DNA of 16,257 nt from assembly GCA_946480525.1 (NCBI GenBank), contig CAMLLA010000040.1:1-16257 (forward strand). Direction: 5' to 3'. This DNA is from an uncultured Asticcacaulis sp. GTDB taxonomy: Bacteria > Pseudomonadota > Alphaproteobacteria > Caulobacterales > Caulobacteraceae. The notes under the pieces are model-generated. The model had not been told where the DNA came from, ran no database searches, and saw nothing but the letters and a program-made list of their open reading frames with translations. This document shows positions 5,860 through 13,422 of this stretch, in pieces. Position numbers and translations under genes: made by a program. How positions within the stretch are numbered: position 1 is the stretch's first letter; each line of letters begins with the position of its first letter.

Positions 5860-7734
5860 TTACCGCCTGAACAGCCGTGCACCAGGCACCATGTTCATGC
5901 GCTTCCTCAGCCATGCCCGCTTGTGGTCACGGCGGACGGCAAAGACGGCATCGACGGCCTGTAATGTCGCGACCAGATCCTGACTGAGCCCATCCGCCCC
6001 TTCATACAGCACGACCAGCTGTGTAATGCCCGGATCGGCCTGGGCACGATGCCTGGCAATCCACAACGACTTGAGCCGGGGAATCCGGGCCGCATGGCCG
6101 CGGACCGCCGCCACTATGTCTTCGTCCAGTCCTGCCGCCTCCAACCAGACGTTTTCACTGATATGCCCCAGTTCATGCTGGGCCAGATTATAGATGTAGA
6201 GGGCGTCATTGAACTGCGCCTGATAATAGCCAAGCCTTGGATCATCGTCCTGTTTGCCGAGGTAAGCGAGACAATCCTCGAGTATGTAGAGACGCGAAAG
6301 ACGGTGGACTCCGCTGGCCAGGACCGCCTGCATATGCTCCATTCCGGCCGCGTCGCCGAGCGCAAGCTGCAGCCGCCCGACGGACGCCCGCGTAGCCACA
6401 TCATCTGGTTGCGCCGCCAGCCGGCTCTGTGCGACTTCAAGCGCCTCCGCCGTATCGCCGCGTCCTTCGAGCAGGTATTGATAATGCCGTATCTCTTCGT
6501 CGCTCAATCGCTCCCGCCGTGGGGCGAAGTCCTCAATCTGCCTGTCGCGCTCAGCGGCAGCGGCACAGCTCTCGGTCCATTCGTTTTCGACCCGGTTCCA
6601 CCAGTCGGCGTCGAACCGCTGCATCAAACGCTCAACGACCTTGGCGCCCAATAATGTATCCGCACCGGATTCCGTGACCGGCGGCAGCGCCGATGGCACC
6701 TGCTGTAGCGCTTTGAGGCGATCGCTCAGGCTGGGGTGCGTGTCGTGAATGTCTGTTTTTGCCGACATCGCCCGCCTCAGCACGTCGTCAGCTTCGCGGT
6801 CGGCCATGGGCTGGACGAAGTGGTTTGCCATGCGGGCATGCGGAAATACCTGAGGCTCATGCCGGGCGGCCTTGAACAATCTCTCCCAGAAGGCGTTATG
6901 ACGCTGTGTCTCGACCACCGCCCGCATCAGCGCGCGTGCAGCCACCTCCGGCGTTGCGATCGCTGCGGCCGCCCTGTCCGCACGGTATTCGTCGTCACGC
7001 GCGAGGACGAAGCTGTAGGCGTTGAACCAGGGGCCATACCAGTTGAAAAACCGTTTGAAGACAAAAGCGCCAGCCCCTTCGGAAAACGCTTCCGACAACT
7101 GCAGCCACGTAATCCGGACGCGATAAATCCAGGCGGACATTTTTCCATGGGCGCCGGCCAGATGACCATATTCGTGCGCGACAACGGCCATCACCTCTTC
7201 GCGCGACAGGGCACGCAGCAAGGGCAGGCCGAGGCCAAGGACACTGCGGCGGCCGAAGATTCCGGCTTCGCGCCAGCTCATGAAGGCATTGAAATCGTTG
7301 GTGATATAGACAGCGTGAACCTTCGGCCCGCGTAACCGCTTGCGGATGTCCTTCAGCATGGCGAACAGATCCGGCGCCTCGGCCGCCGTGATCTTCACGC
7401 CCTGCGGCGGAGGCATTTTTACCCGTGTCGCCTTGAGGATAAGAAAGACCACGATCACCAGGGGGATCAAGAGCTTCGCCGTCAGGGCGTTCAAGGCGTG
7501 GTTAAGAACCATGATGGCCAAGGCGCCGCCAATGACAGCCAATATGATCAGTATGATCAGGCCGATGTAGGCGTAGCCCAGCGTAGCACCAAGATAGACA
7601 CGTGCGCGGTATTCGCCCGGCCTTGCCGCCGCCAGCGCCTCAAGCTGCTGGATCATTGGGCGATAGCGATCCTCGATGGCGATCGACGCTCCCCACGCCG
7701 GCGCGTCCGTCTTGGCCCTGATGGAACTGGCCAT
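5860..7734 (-). CDS. M48-family membrane zinc metalloprotease with extended C-terminal domain
   Basis: A 624-residue M48 peptidase (HtpX/Ste24 type), a membrane-anchored zinc protease. Two hydrophobic segments (about 47-78 and 87-100) precede the protease domain. The catalytic motif is HEYGH (187-191, within VVAHEYGH), and the expected third ligand is Glu249 in DDEYRADRAA. HPSLSDRLKAL (333-343) is the usual end of the M48 core. The remaining 280 residues are a helical extension. SDEEIRHYQYLLEGRGDTAEAL (411-432) and the following helices look TPR-like, and a second HExxH (HELGH, 520-524) lies within it. The ATG at 7732-7734 has a GGGGGGA Shine-Dalgarno-like stretch. At about twice the length of HtpX, it may couple proteolysis to a partner-binding module. 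It is transcribed alone, divergent from gluQ. Confidence 0.9.
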   Translation of the reverse strand: MASSIRAKTDAPAWGASIAIEDRYRPMIQQLEALAAARPGEYRARVYLGATLGYAYIGLIILIILAVIGGALAIMVLNHALNALTAKLLIPLVIVVFLILKATRVKMPPPQGVKITAAEAPDLFAMLKDIRKRLRGPKVHAVYITNDFNAFMSWREAGIFGRRSVLGLGLPLLRALSREEVMAVVAHEYGHLAGAHGKMSAWIYRVRITWLQLSEAFSEGAGAFVFKRFFNWYGPWFNAYSFVLARDDEYRADRAAAAIATPEVAARALMRAVVETQRHNAFWERLFKAARHEPQVFPHARMANHFVQPMADREADDVLRRAMSAKTDIHDTHPSLSDRLKALQQVPSALPPVTESGADTLLGAKVVERLMQRFDADWWNRVENEWTESCAAAAERDRQIEDFAPRRERLSDEEIRHYQYLLEGRGDTAEALEVAQSRLAAQPDDVATRASVGRLQLALGDAAGMEHMQAVLASGVHRLSRLYILEDCLAYLGKQDDDPRLGYYQAQFNDALYIYNLAQHELGHISENVWLEAAGLDEDIVAAVRGHAARIPRLKSLWIARHRAQADPGITQLVVLYEGADGLSQDLVATLQAVDAVFAVRRDHKRAWLRKRMNMVPGARLFRR

Positions 7735-7817
7735 CTTTTCCCCCCGGAATATCTGGTACTTAGGTTTACGATGCCCTATGCTGAACGCAGGTGCAAGCCC
7801 TTGTTCTGAAGCATTCC

Positions 7818-8630
7818 ATGATCGTGCGAACGCGCTTTGCGCCCTCCCCGACCGGCTATCTCCACCTCGGTCACGCCTTCAGCGCATTGACCGCCTTTTC
7901 CGCCGCGCGAGCCAAAGGCGGTGAATTCATCCTGCGTATCGAAGACATCGATCACACGCGCTGCCGTCCCCAATTCGAAGCCGCCATATATGACGACCTG
8001 GCCCGGCTGGGCCTGACATGGCCAAAGCCCGTCCTGCGCCAGAGCGAACATACCGGCGACTATAAGGGAGCGTTGGAACGGCTGATCGCGCTGGGGGTCG
8101 TCTATGCCGATCATCGTACGCGCAAGGAGCAGGTAGAGGCGTCGCTTAGCGCTCCGCAGGATGGCGCCTTGCCAGGTCCGGGCGCCGGACAGGCAAGCGC
8201 CGCCTGGCGCCTGTCAATCGATGCGGCACGTACATATCTGGGCAGCCGCTACGATGACCTGCACTTCCATGAGCTGTCGCATCAACCGGGCACGCACAAG
8301 GTCCGGCCAGAGATCAATGGCGATATCGTCCTCGGCCGCAAGGACATTGGCATCGCCTACCATCTGGCCGTCGTGGTCGATGATGCACGGCAAGGCATTA
8401 CCGATGTCGTACGCGGCCACGACCTGTTCGACGCCACCCACACCCAGGTCCTGCTCCAGGCCCTGCTGGACCTGCCAACGCCTGCCTACCATCATCACGC
8501 CCTGCTTCTGGATGACGAAGGCCGGCGCCTTGCCAAACGCAAGGGCTCGAAATCCCTGTGCGACTATCGCCGGGAGGGGCTGAGCCCTGCGGACATCAAG
8601 GCGCTGCTGGATCGGACGCCAAAAGCATAA
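7818..8630 (+). CDS. gluQ: Glutamyl-Q tRNA(Asp) synthetase
   Basis: A truncated class I glutamyl-tRNA synthetase paralog that attaches glutamate to the queuosine base of tRNA(Asp) instead of to the tRNA 3' end. The 270 residues cover only the catalytic Rossmann core and lack the anticodon-binding domain of GltX, as expected for GluQ. The ATP-binding HIGH motif is HLGH (16-19, in APSPTGYLHLGH), followed by RIEDIDHTR (40-48). The KMSKS-like loop is LAKRKGSKSL (238-247). The cysteine cluster that binds zinc in E. coli YadB is not apparent: the segment after YAD reads HRTRKEQVEAS. An ATG at 7818 is preferred over GTG 7791, because family similarity starts at RTRFAPSPTG. It shares an 83-bp divergent gap with the M48 gene. 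Confidence 0.92.
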   Translation: MIVRTRFAPSPTGYLHLGHAFSALTAFSAARAKGGEFILRIEDIDHTRCRPQFEAAIYDDLARLGLTWPKPVLRQSEHTGDYKGALERLIALGVVYADHRTRKEQVEASLSAPQDGALPGPGAGQASAAWRLSIDAARTYLGSRYDDLHFHELSHQPGTHKVRPEINGDIVLGRKDIGIAYHLAVVVDDARQGITDVVRGHDLFDATHTQVLLQALLDLPTPAYHHHALLLDDEGRRLAKRKGSKSLCDYRREGLSPADIKALLDRTPKA

Positions 8631-8654
8631 AGCCGCCCGCACGGGCGGACGGCT
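8631..8654. terminator. Bidirectional hairpin between gluQ and the cold-shock gene
   Basis: Directly after the gluQ stop, arms AGCCGCCCGC (8631-8640) and GCGGACGGCT (8645-8654) pair with a single C/A mismatch around the tetraloop ACGG. A run of A precedes and TTT follows, so either transcript gives a GC-rich hairpin with a short U stretch. It lies between convergent genes and can serve both. The U-tracts are short, so termination efficiency is uncertain. Confidence 0.65.
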
Positions 8655-8680
8655 TTGGAAAAACATACGACTTTTCGGAC

Positions 8681-8884
8681 CTACAGCGGTTTGATGTCCA
8701 CTGCCGCCGTCTTGCCACGCTCGGTCTGCAATTCATAGGAGACCCTCTGGCCATCGTTCAGTCCCTGCAAGCCCGCGCGTTGAACGGCGGAAATATGAAC
8801 AAAGACATCATTGCCGCCATCGGCAGGCTGGATAAAACCAAAGCCCTTGGTGCTGTTGAACCATTTGACCGTACCTTCGGCCAT
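8681..8884 (-). CDS. Cold-shock domain protein (CspA family)
   Basis: A 67-residue single cold-shock domain that binds single-stranded RNA or DNA and melts RNA secondary structure. It has the standard N-terminus EGTVKWFNSTKGFGFI with RNP1 KGFGFI (13-18), RNP2 VFVHI (27-31) and a C-terminal TERGKTAAVDI strand. Length and motif spacing are normal. The ATG at 8882-8884 is chosen because of a strong GAGGAG Shine-Dalgarno sequence 7 nt upstream; the frame stays open further upstream, but that part is untranslated leader. A promoter candidate at 9041-9070 implies a leader of about 150 nt, as in other csp genes. This one cannot be called cold-inducible from sequence alone. Confidence 0.94.
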   Translation of the reverse strand: MAEGTVKWFNSTKGFGFIQPADGGNDVFVHISAVQRAGLQGLNDGQRVSYELQTERGKTAAVDIKPL

Positions 8885-9234
8885 GCGCGCTCTCCTCATG
8901 ATCGAGCTGTTATCGAGTTGCGGAAGTCGCCTTCCACATACAATCGCGGTCTCGGTAGCAGCAGTCGGAGCCTGAAGCGACGTTTCCGCCAACTCCACGT
9001 CTCCTGGATCTCAGGCAGCCGGAGTAACGAATTGTGGCGGTATTAAGCCAGCGCTTTTGAAAACGGTCAACGCAATCGAGGGGATTTTCGAAGCACTGGC
9101 CGCGATTTTTCAGCGAAAATGGCGAAAATGTCCCACTTTCGCGGTATCCGTCGGAAATAATTGCGCAGACAACGGCTTGGTCCTGGGTCCGAAGGTGCTA
9201 TTCTGCCGCCCGTGTTACACCTCATGAGCCAAGC
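8885..9234. promoter_or_regulatory. 350-bp divergent intergenic region: csp leader and upstream of pseudo-hydrolase gene
   Basis: The left part (8885 to about 9034) is probably the csp mRNA leader. Near its 3' end is a 7-bp hairpin with a GNRA-type tetraloop (8920-8937; minus-strand GTGGAAG-GCGA-CTTCCGC). Two CTCGAT direct repeats spaced 11 nt apart come next, before the GAGGAG ribosome site. The right part (about 9071-9234) precedes the plus-strand hydrolase-fold gene; I see no convincing promoter, repeat or small gene there. Confidence 0.5.
9041..9070 (-). promoter_or_regulatory. Putative promoter of the cold-shock gene
   Basis: On the minus strand TTGACC (9070-9065) is followed after 18 bp by TTAATA (9046-9041), a fair sigma-70-type match. 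The predicted start near 9034 gives a leader of about 150 nt, comparable to the long structured leaders of cspA-type genes. Confidence 0.45.
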
Positions 9235-10329
9235 ATGCGTTCCTCCCTCCTGCGTCAGCGGTTGCTGAAGACGCTTTTGACCCTGCCGCCGGCAACGCTT
9301 CGTTTCCTGGCCGGCGGGGGTGTCGTCTACCGCGACGGCCGGACGCTGGATCCGCAAATCCAGTTCCTGTGGCGCGGCTATTTCAGCCGGGGCGATGCAA
9401 CGCCCTTGTCCCTGCACGGAAAGACGATCGAACAGGCCCGGCAGGAATGGGCGGAAACCGCGGCGCTGCTGGGGATACCATCACAGGCGCGGGTCAGGAT
9501 CGAAGAGATCACAAGCGAAACCGTACGGGGTCTGCATATCCGCCCGGCGACCGTATCGGCTGATGCGCCGCTGCTCGTCTTTTTTCCTCAGGGCGGTGGC
9601 GTCCTGGGCGGCCCCGGACTGTCACGCGCCTTTTGCGCAGGCTTTGCGCATGAGGCCCGCTGCCCGATCTTCATTCCCGACCTGCGCATGGCGCCTGCCT
9701 ATCGTTTCCCAGCCGCCTACGACGACGCGCGCGACGCGCTGTCTTGGGCCCAGGGCAACGCCGTCCGGCTCGGCGCGCGCGACGGCGCCACGGCGATCGG
9801 AGGCGTGCTGACCGGCGCCAACCTCGCCACCCGCCTCTGCATCGATCTGAAACGGGACTTCAAACCTCTGCCGGTCGCGCAACTGCTGGTCACTCCGCTT
9901 GTCGATCTCAGCGATCCACGACTCAAGGACAGCACAACCTCTGCCGGGTGGCCCTTTGCCGACGACGCGCTCGAAACCCTTATCGGCCATTACGCCGGCG
10001 CCGGAACCGACCTGACCGACCCGCGTATATCGCCCGCCCTGGAAAAGCTGCTCGTCGGCCAGCCGCGCACCCTGGCCGTTTCAGCGGGCCTCGACCCGCT
10101 GGCCGTGCAGACGGAAGCCTTTGTCCGCCGCCTGATCGCCGCGCGCACGAAGGTCACCTATCGCCGTTACGACACCCTGCCGCTGGGTTTCGACCTGCTT
10201 ACCGGCGTCGCGGACGCCTCATATACCGCCGTTCAGGATATTGCCCGCCTGTGGATCGAGCTTCTGCGGGCGGGACAGCCCGAGGCGGCCGAGGCTGAAC
10301 AGGCCGAAACTGTCCAGGCCACGGCGTGA
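9235..10329 (+). CDS. Alpha/beta-hydrolase-fold protein of the HSL type, apparently catalytically dead
   Basis: The 364-residue protein follows the hormone-sensitive-lipase (hydrolase fold 3) plan, but most catalytic positions are replaced. The oxyanion HGGG motif reads QGGG (119-122). The nucleophile elbow, usually GDSAGGNLA, reads GVLTGANLA (190-198) with Leu192 at the serine position. The acid appears kept as Asp287 (AGLDPL). The usual HGF histidine position reads LGF, with Leu317. Flanking family features remain: PDLRMAPAYRFPAAYDDARDAL (148-169) matches the normal DYRLAPEHPFPAALDD region. The frame is intact, so it is more likely a pseudoenzyme than a decayed gene. An N-terminal region of about 90 residues precedes the fold, and an Ala/Glu-rich tail ends it. 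It overlaps the DUF1285 start by 4 bp (GTGA), implying coupled translation. Confidence 0.8.
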   Translation: MRSSLLRQRLLKTLLTLPPATLRFLAGGGVVYRDGRTLDPQIQFLWRGYFSRGDATPLSLHGKTIEQARQEWAETAALLGIPSQARVRIEEITSETVRGLHIRPATVSADAPLLVFFPQGGGVLGGPGLSRAFCAGFAHEARCPIFIPDLRMAPAYRFPAAYDDARDALSWAQGNAVRLGARDGATAIGGVLTGANLATRLCIDLKRDFKPLPVAQLLVTPLVDLSDPRLKDSTTSAGWPFADDALETLIGHYAGAGTDLTDPRISPALEKLLVGQPRTLAVSAGLDPLAVQTEAFVRRLIAARTKVTYRRYDTLPLGFDLLTGVADASYTAVQDIARLWIELLRAGQPEAAEAEQAETVQATA

Positions 10330-10865
10330 CGGGCATTCTCGACTTCTACCGCGATCATGGGGAAACCCCAGGCCTCGACCTGGCCGTCGACCAGTGGAAC
10401 CCGTCGTTTTGCGGGGACATCGACATGCGGATCGCGGGCAGCGGCATCTGGTTCTATAACGGCACGCCGATAGAGCGGCCGGCCATGGTACGGCTGTTCG
10501 CGCGAATCCTGCGCCGCGAAAAGGACCGCTACTATCTTGTCACGCCTGTCGAGAAGGTCGGAATTGTCGTCGAAGACGTGCCTTTCATTGCTGTCGAATT
10601 GATGCCCGATGGCGACCGTCTGAGCTTGCGTACCAATCTCGGGGATGTGGCCGTCGTCGGAAGCGATCACCCCCTGCGCTTCGAGACCGATGCGGATGGC
10701 GCCATCCGTCCCTATATCGAGGTGCGGAACGGCCTGGATGCCAGACTGACGCCGTCTGTCGCGCGGGACCTTCTGACGCTTGCGGTCGTAGAGGACGACA
10801 TAGTCGGCATCCGGACGAGCGGTATTTTTTTCGCCATCGCAGTCAACACCTTAACAAATGACTAA
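10326..10865 (+). CDS. DUF1285 family protein
   Basis: A soluble 179-residue protein matching the DUF1285 family of proteobacterial proteins of unknown role. Typical features are the early CGDIDMRIAGSGIWFYNGTPIERPAMVRLF stretch (29-58), with the pattern GDI-x-IxxDGxWxHxGxPI varied here, then LRREKDRYYLVTPVEKVGIVVEDVPF (62-87) and a beta-rich second half. No signal peptide or membrane segment was seen. The GTG start at 10326 overlaps the TGA of the upstream hydrolase-fold gene in GTGA. No clear Shine-Dalgarno sequence precedes it, which fits reinitiation by ribosomes finishing the upstream gene. The pairing suggests the two products act together, but no published pathway I know links them. Confidence 0.88.
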   Translation: MTGILDFYRDHGETPGLDLAVDQWNPSFCGDIDMRIAGSGIWFYNGTPIERPAMVRLFARILRREKDRYYLVTPVEKVGIVVEDVPFIAVELMPDGDRLSLRTNLGDVAVVGSDHPLRFETDADGAIRPYIEVRNGLDARLTPSVARDLLTLAVVEDDIVGIRTSGIFFAIAVNTLTND

Positions 10866-10947
10866 GCCGTTCAGGCTGGGTTCAGGTTCAATTATGTAAG
10901 ATTTGAAACATGGGCCTGTTCAGTAATCTCGTTTGTAAGGTGTCGCC
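10866..10947 (+). promoter_or_regulatory. Promoter region of the RcnB-like gene with 11-bp-period direct repeats
   Basis: GTTCAGG occurs at 10869-10875 and again at 10880-10886, exactly 11 bp apart, with a third overlapping GTTCA at 10886-10890 and a GTTCAG at 10918-10923. Eleven-bp-period direct repeats are typical of OmpR/PhoB-family response-regulator sites. A weak -10 candidate, TAAGAT (10897-10902), places the repeats at or just above the -35 position. The gene has an AAGGTG Shine-Dalgarno sequence just before its ATG. Confidence 0.45.
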
Positions 10948-11397
10948 ATGAAGAAAATTTTTAGCGCCGCTGCCCTTGGCCTGGTTGTCGCCATCAGTTC
11001 CCTGAGCGCACCGGCTTCAGCACTGGCTTTTGACCGCTACGACCGCCACGACCGTTATGAGCGCCACGACCGTGGCGACCGTTGGGACCGGCACGATCGC
11101 CGCGGAGGCCGCTGGGATCGCCACGATCGCCGCGACCGGTATGACAGGTATGACCGCTCAGATCGCCGCAGCTATGAACGCGGCTATCGATCGGGCTGGC
11201 GTGACCGCTCCGACTGGCGCCGTGGTGGCTACGTCTCCTATCGTGACTGGGATCGCGGCTATTACGTCGATTACCGCCGCCACCGTCATCTCTACGCCCC
11301 ACCGCGGGGTTATGAGTGGCGCCGCGTGGACAACAACTATGTCCTCGCCGCGGTCGCGACCGGTCTGATCGCCGGCCTGATCATCGGTAACTACTAA
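10948..11397 (+). CDS. RcnB-like exported protein with Asp/Arg/His-rich repeat tract
   Basis: A 149-residue envelope protein. The signal peptide is clear: MKK, a hydrophobic core, and probable cleavage after ASALA (about residue 27). Residues 28-90 form a low-complexity tract of short units such as DRYDRHDR and DRWDRHDR, rich in Asp, Arg, His and Tyr. The C-terminal part (about 100-149), with YYVDYRRHRHLYAPPRGYEW, RVDNNYVL and a Gly/Ala-rich hydrophobic end (AAVATGLIAGLIIGNY), matches the RcnB family. In E. coli, RcnB is a periplasmic protein affecting nickel and cobalt efflux. Many alphaproteobacterial members are unstudied, and metal binding here is inference from the His/Asp content. Its promoter region has 11-bp-period direct repeats, and a strong terminator follows the stop. 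It appears monocistronic. Confidence 0.85.
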   Translation: MKKIFSAAALGLVVAISSLSAPASALAFDRYDRHDRYERHDRGDRWDRHDRRGGRWDRHDRRDRYDRYDRSDRRSYERGYRSGWRDRSDWRRGGYVSYRDWDRGYYVDYRRHRHLYAPPRGYEWRRVDNNYVLAAVATGLIAGLIIGNY

Positions 11398-11402
11398 ACA
11401 AG

Positions 11403-11436
11403 AATGGCGCCTTCTTCCGGAGGCGCCATTTTTTCT
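11403..11436 (+). terminator. Strong rho-independent terminator of the RcnB-like gene
   Basis: A perfect 10-bp stem, AATGGCGCCT (11403-11412) and AGGCGCCATT (11421-11430), encloses an 8-nt loop and runs into a T-tract (six T from 11429, then CT). It starts 6 nt after the gene's stop. On the other strand it follows the dxs stop by about 14 nt, but only TTCTTG follows the stem there, so leftward activity would be weaker. Confidence 0.9.
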
Positions 11437-11443
11437 CATTCGG

Positions 11444-13372
11444 TTAGCGCTTGAGCGCCTTGACCGTCTTTTCTTCGAGGCCCAGCGTCTGCAAGGCGGT
11501 CAAGGTGATGCCCGCAGCGTCGAGACCGGCCTGGGCATACATGGCCGGCATGCTGTCCTGATCCTGGAAGATGTCGGGCAGGGTCAGGGTCCGGATCTTG
11601 AGACCGCCATCGAGCGCGCCTTCACGGGCCAGCAGGTGCAGCACAAATGCGCCAAAGCCGCCTTCGGCCCCCTCTTCCACCGTGATCAGGCATTCGTGTT
11701 CGCGCGCCAGGCGCAGGATCAGATCACGGTCGACCGGCTTGGCAAAGCGGGCATCGGCGACGGTCGTCGACAGGCCGCGCGCCGCCAGTTGATCGGCGGC
11801 CTTCAAAGCATCGCCAAGGCGCGTGCCCAGCGACAGGATGGCGACCTTGGAGCCTTCGCGGATGATCCGCCCCTTGCCAATCTGAAGCGGCTGCGCCATC
11901 GCCGGGATGTCCACACCGACGCCTTCGCCGCGCGGATAGCGGAAAGCGCTGGGGCCGGCATCATAGTCGCGCGCCGTGGCGATCATCGCCGCCAGTTCGG
12001 CCTCATCCGCCGCCGCCATGATCATCATATTGGGCAAGGCCCCCAGATAACCGATGTCGAAGGTCCCGGCATGGGTGGCGCCATCGGCCCCGACCAGCCC
12101 CGCCCGGTCGATGGCGAAGCGCACCGGCAGGTTCTGAAGCGCAACGTCGTGCGCCACCTGGTCGTAGCCGCGTTGCAGGAAGGTCGAATAGAGGGCGCAG
12201 AACGGCTTCATTCCATCGGCCGCCAGGCCGGCAGCAAAGGTGACAGCGTGCTGTTCGGCTATGCCGACATCATAGGTGCGGTCCGGAAAGACCTCGGCAA
12301 AGCGATCGAGCCCGGTGCCCGACGGCATGGCCGCGGTAATGGCCACCACCTTCGGATCGACATGCGCCTGCTTGATCAGTTCGGACGCGAAGACTTCGGT
12401 ATAGCTCGGCGCATTGGATTTCGGCTTGGATTGTTCCCCGGTGATGACGTCGAACTTGGCGACGCCATGATACTTGTCGGCAGCGCTTTCAGCGGGCACA
12501 TACCCCTTGCCCTTCTGCGTCACGACGTGGACCAGGACCGGCCGGTCATTGATGCCGCGCACGCGCTTAAGCACCGCCAGGACGTGTTCCAGATTGTGGC
12601 CGTCGATCGGCCCGACATAGTAAAAGCCCAGCTCTTCGAAGAAGGTGCCGCCAGTGACATAGGTGCGCGAAAACTCTTCGCCCTTGCGCACCATCTCGTA
12701 CAGCGGACGCGGCAGGTGCTCGGCCATCTGGCGGCCGAAGCGGCGGATCGACTGATAGGTGCCGCCCGAAACCAGGTTCGCCAGATAGGCGCTCATGCCT
12801 CCCACCGGCGGTGCGATCGACATGTCGTTGTCGTTGAGGATAACTGTGAGGTTCTTGGTCGTTTCGGCGGCGTTGTTCATCGCCTCATAGGCCATGCCCG
12901 CCGACATCGAGCCGTCGCCGATGACCGCCACGACCTTGTTGCTTCCGCCCTTCAGGTCGCGGGCGGCGCAGAAGCCGAGCGCCGCCGAAATGGAGGTTGC
13001 GGCGTGGGCCGCGCCGAATGGGTCATAGGCGCTTTCCGACCGCTTGGTGAAGCCTGACAGCCCGCCACCCTGGCGCAATGTGCGGATACGGTCGCGGCGG
13101 CCGGTCAGGATCTTGTGCGGATAGGTCTGATGGCCGACGTCCCAGATCAGGATATCGTTCGGCGTATCGAAGACATGGTGCAACGCCACGGTCAATTCGA
13201 CTACGCCCAGCGCCGAGCCCAGATGTCCGCCGATCTTGGACACGACATCGATCGTTTCCGCGCGCACTTCCTCAGCCAGCGCCTTCAGCTCGGCGCCAGT
13301 CAATTCATGAATTTTGGCTGGATTGAACCCTTCGCTGCCGTGCAGCGTATCGAGGATCGGGGTTTCAGGCAT
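11444..13372 (-). CDS. dxs: 1-deoxy-D-xylulose-5-phosphate synthase
   Basis: Thiamine-diphosphate enzyme that condenses pyruvate with glyceraldehyde-3-phosphate, the first and often limiting step of the MEP isoprenoid pathway. The 642 residues are full length. Diagnostic sites are His50 (GGHLGSALG), [17 protein letters not shown] (78-94), the diphosphate/magnesium motif GDGSMSAG (152-159) with [10 protein letters not shown] (180-189), [10 protein letters not shown] (349-358), the catalytic glutamate Glu373 in [13 protein letters not shown], and [11 protein letters not shown] (430-440). It is the last gene of a minus-strand set and lies 50 bp after ispA, whose product uses the pathway's output. 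The ATG at 13370-13372 has no obvious Shine-Dalgarno sequence. No TPP riboswitch or other leader fits in the short gap. Confidence 0.97.
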   Translation of the reverse strand: MPETPILDTLHGSEGFNPAKIHELTGAELKALAEEVRAETIDVVSKIGGHLGSALGVVELTVALHHVFDTPNDILIWDVGHQTYPHKILTGRRDRIRTLRQGGGLSGFTKRSESAYDPFGAAHAATSISAALGFCAARDLKGGSNKVVAVIGDGSMSAGMAYEAMNNAAETTKNLTVILNDNDMSIAPPVGGMSAYLANLVSGGTYQSIRRFGRQMAEHLPRPLYEMVRKGEEFSRTYVTGGTFFEELGFYYVGPIDGHNLEHVLAVLKRVRGINDRPVLVHVVTQKGKGYVPAESAADKYHGVAKFDVITGEQSKPKSNAPSYTEVFASELIKQAHVDPKVVAITAAMPSGTGLDRFAEVFPDRTYDVGIAEQHAVTFAAGLAADGMKPFCALYSTFLQRGYDQVAHDVALQNLPVRFAIDRAGLVGADGATHAGTFDIGYLGALPNMMIMAAADEAELAAMIATARDYDAGPSAFRYPRGEGVGVDIPAMAQPLQIGKGRIIREGSKVAILSLGTRLGDALKAADQLAARGLSTTVADARFAKPVDRDLILRLAREHECLITVEEGAEGGFGAFVLHLLAREGALDGGLKIRTLTLPDIFQDQDSMPAMYAQAGLDAAGITLTALQTLGLEEKTVKALKR

Positions 13373-13422
13373 ACTGTGCGCAAACCGGTTTCTGGCGGAA
13401 CCAAAATAAAAGACGGAGCGGT

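Noticed and set aside
5854..5886. Possible terminator after the M48 gene (AACAG/CTGTT arms)
   Set aside because: Arms are only about 6 bp with a 20-nt loop and no T-tract after the second arm.
8885..8998. N-terminal extension of the cold-shock protein
   Set aside because: The open frame continues, but the conserved domain begins at the ATG at 8884 with a strong ribosome site; the rest fits an untranslated leader.
10851..10865. CtrA-like site TTAA-N7-CTAA before the RcnB-like gene
   Set aside because: One mismatch in the second half-site and it overlaps the end of the DUF1285 gene. A match this loose is likely by chance.
11029..11160. Short repeated DNA units resembling a CRISPR or tandem array
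   Set aside because: The units are codon-phased, irregular and inside an exported-protein gene. There are no uniform repeats with unique spacers.
11636..13057. 473-codon plus-strand open frame
   Set aside because: It lies wholly antisense to dxs, which has full family motifs. Long antisense frames are expected in high-GC coding DNA.
13373..13422. Possible repeat copy (AAACCGGTTT) between ispA and dxs
   Set aside because: It lacks the core loop sequence and arm structure of the elements at 4626 and 5106.
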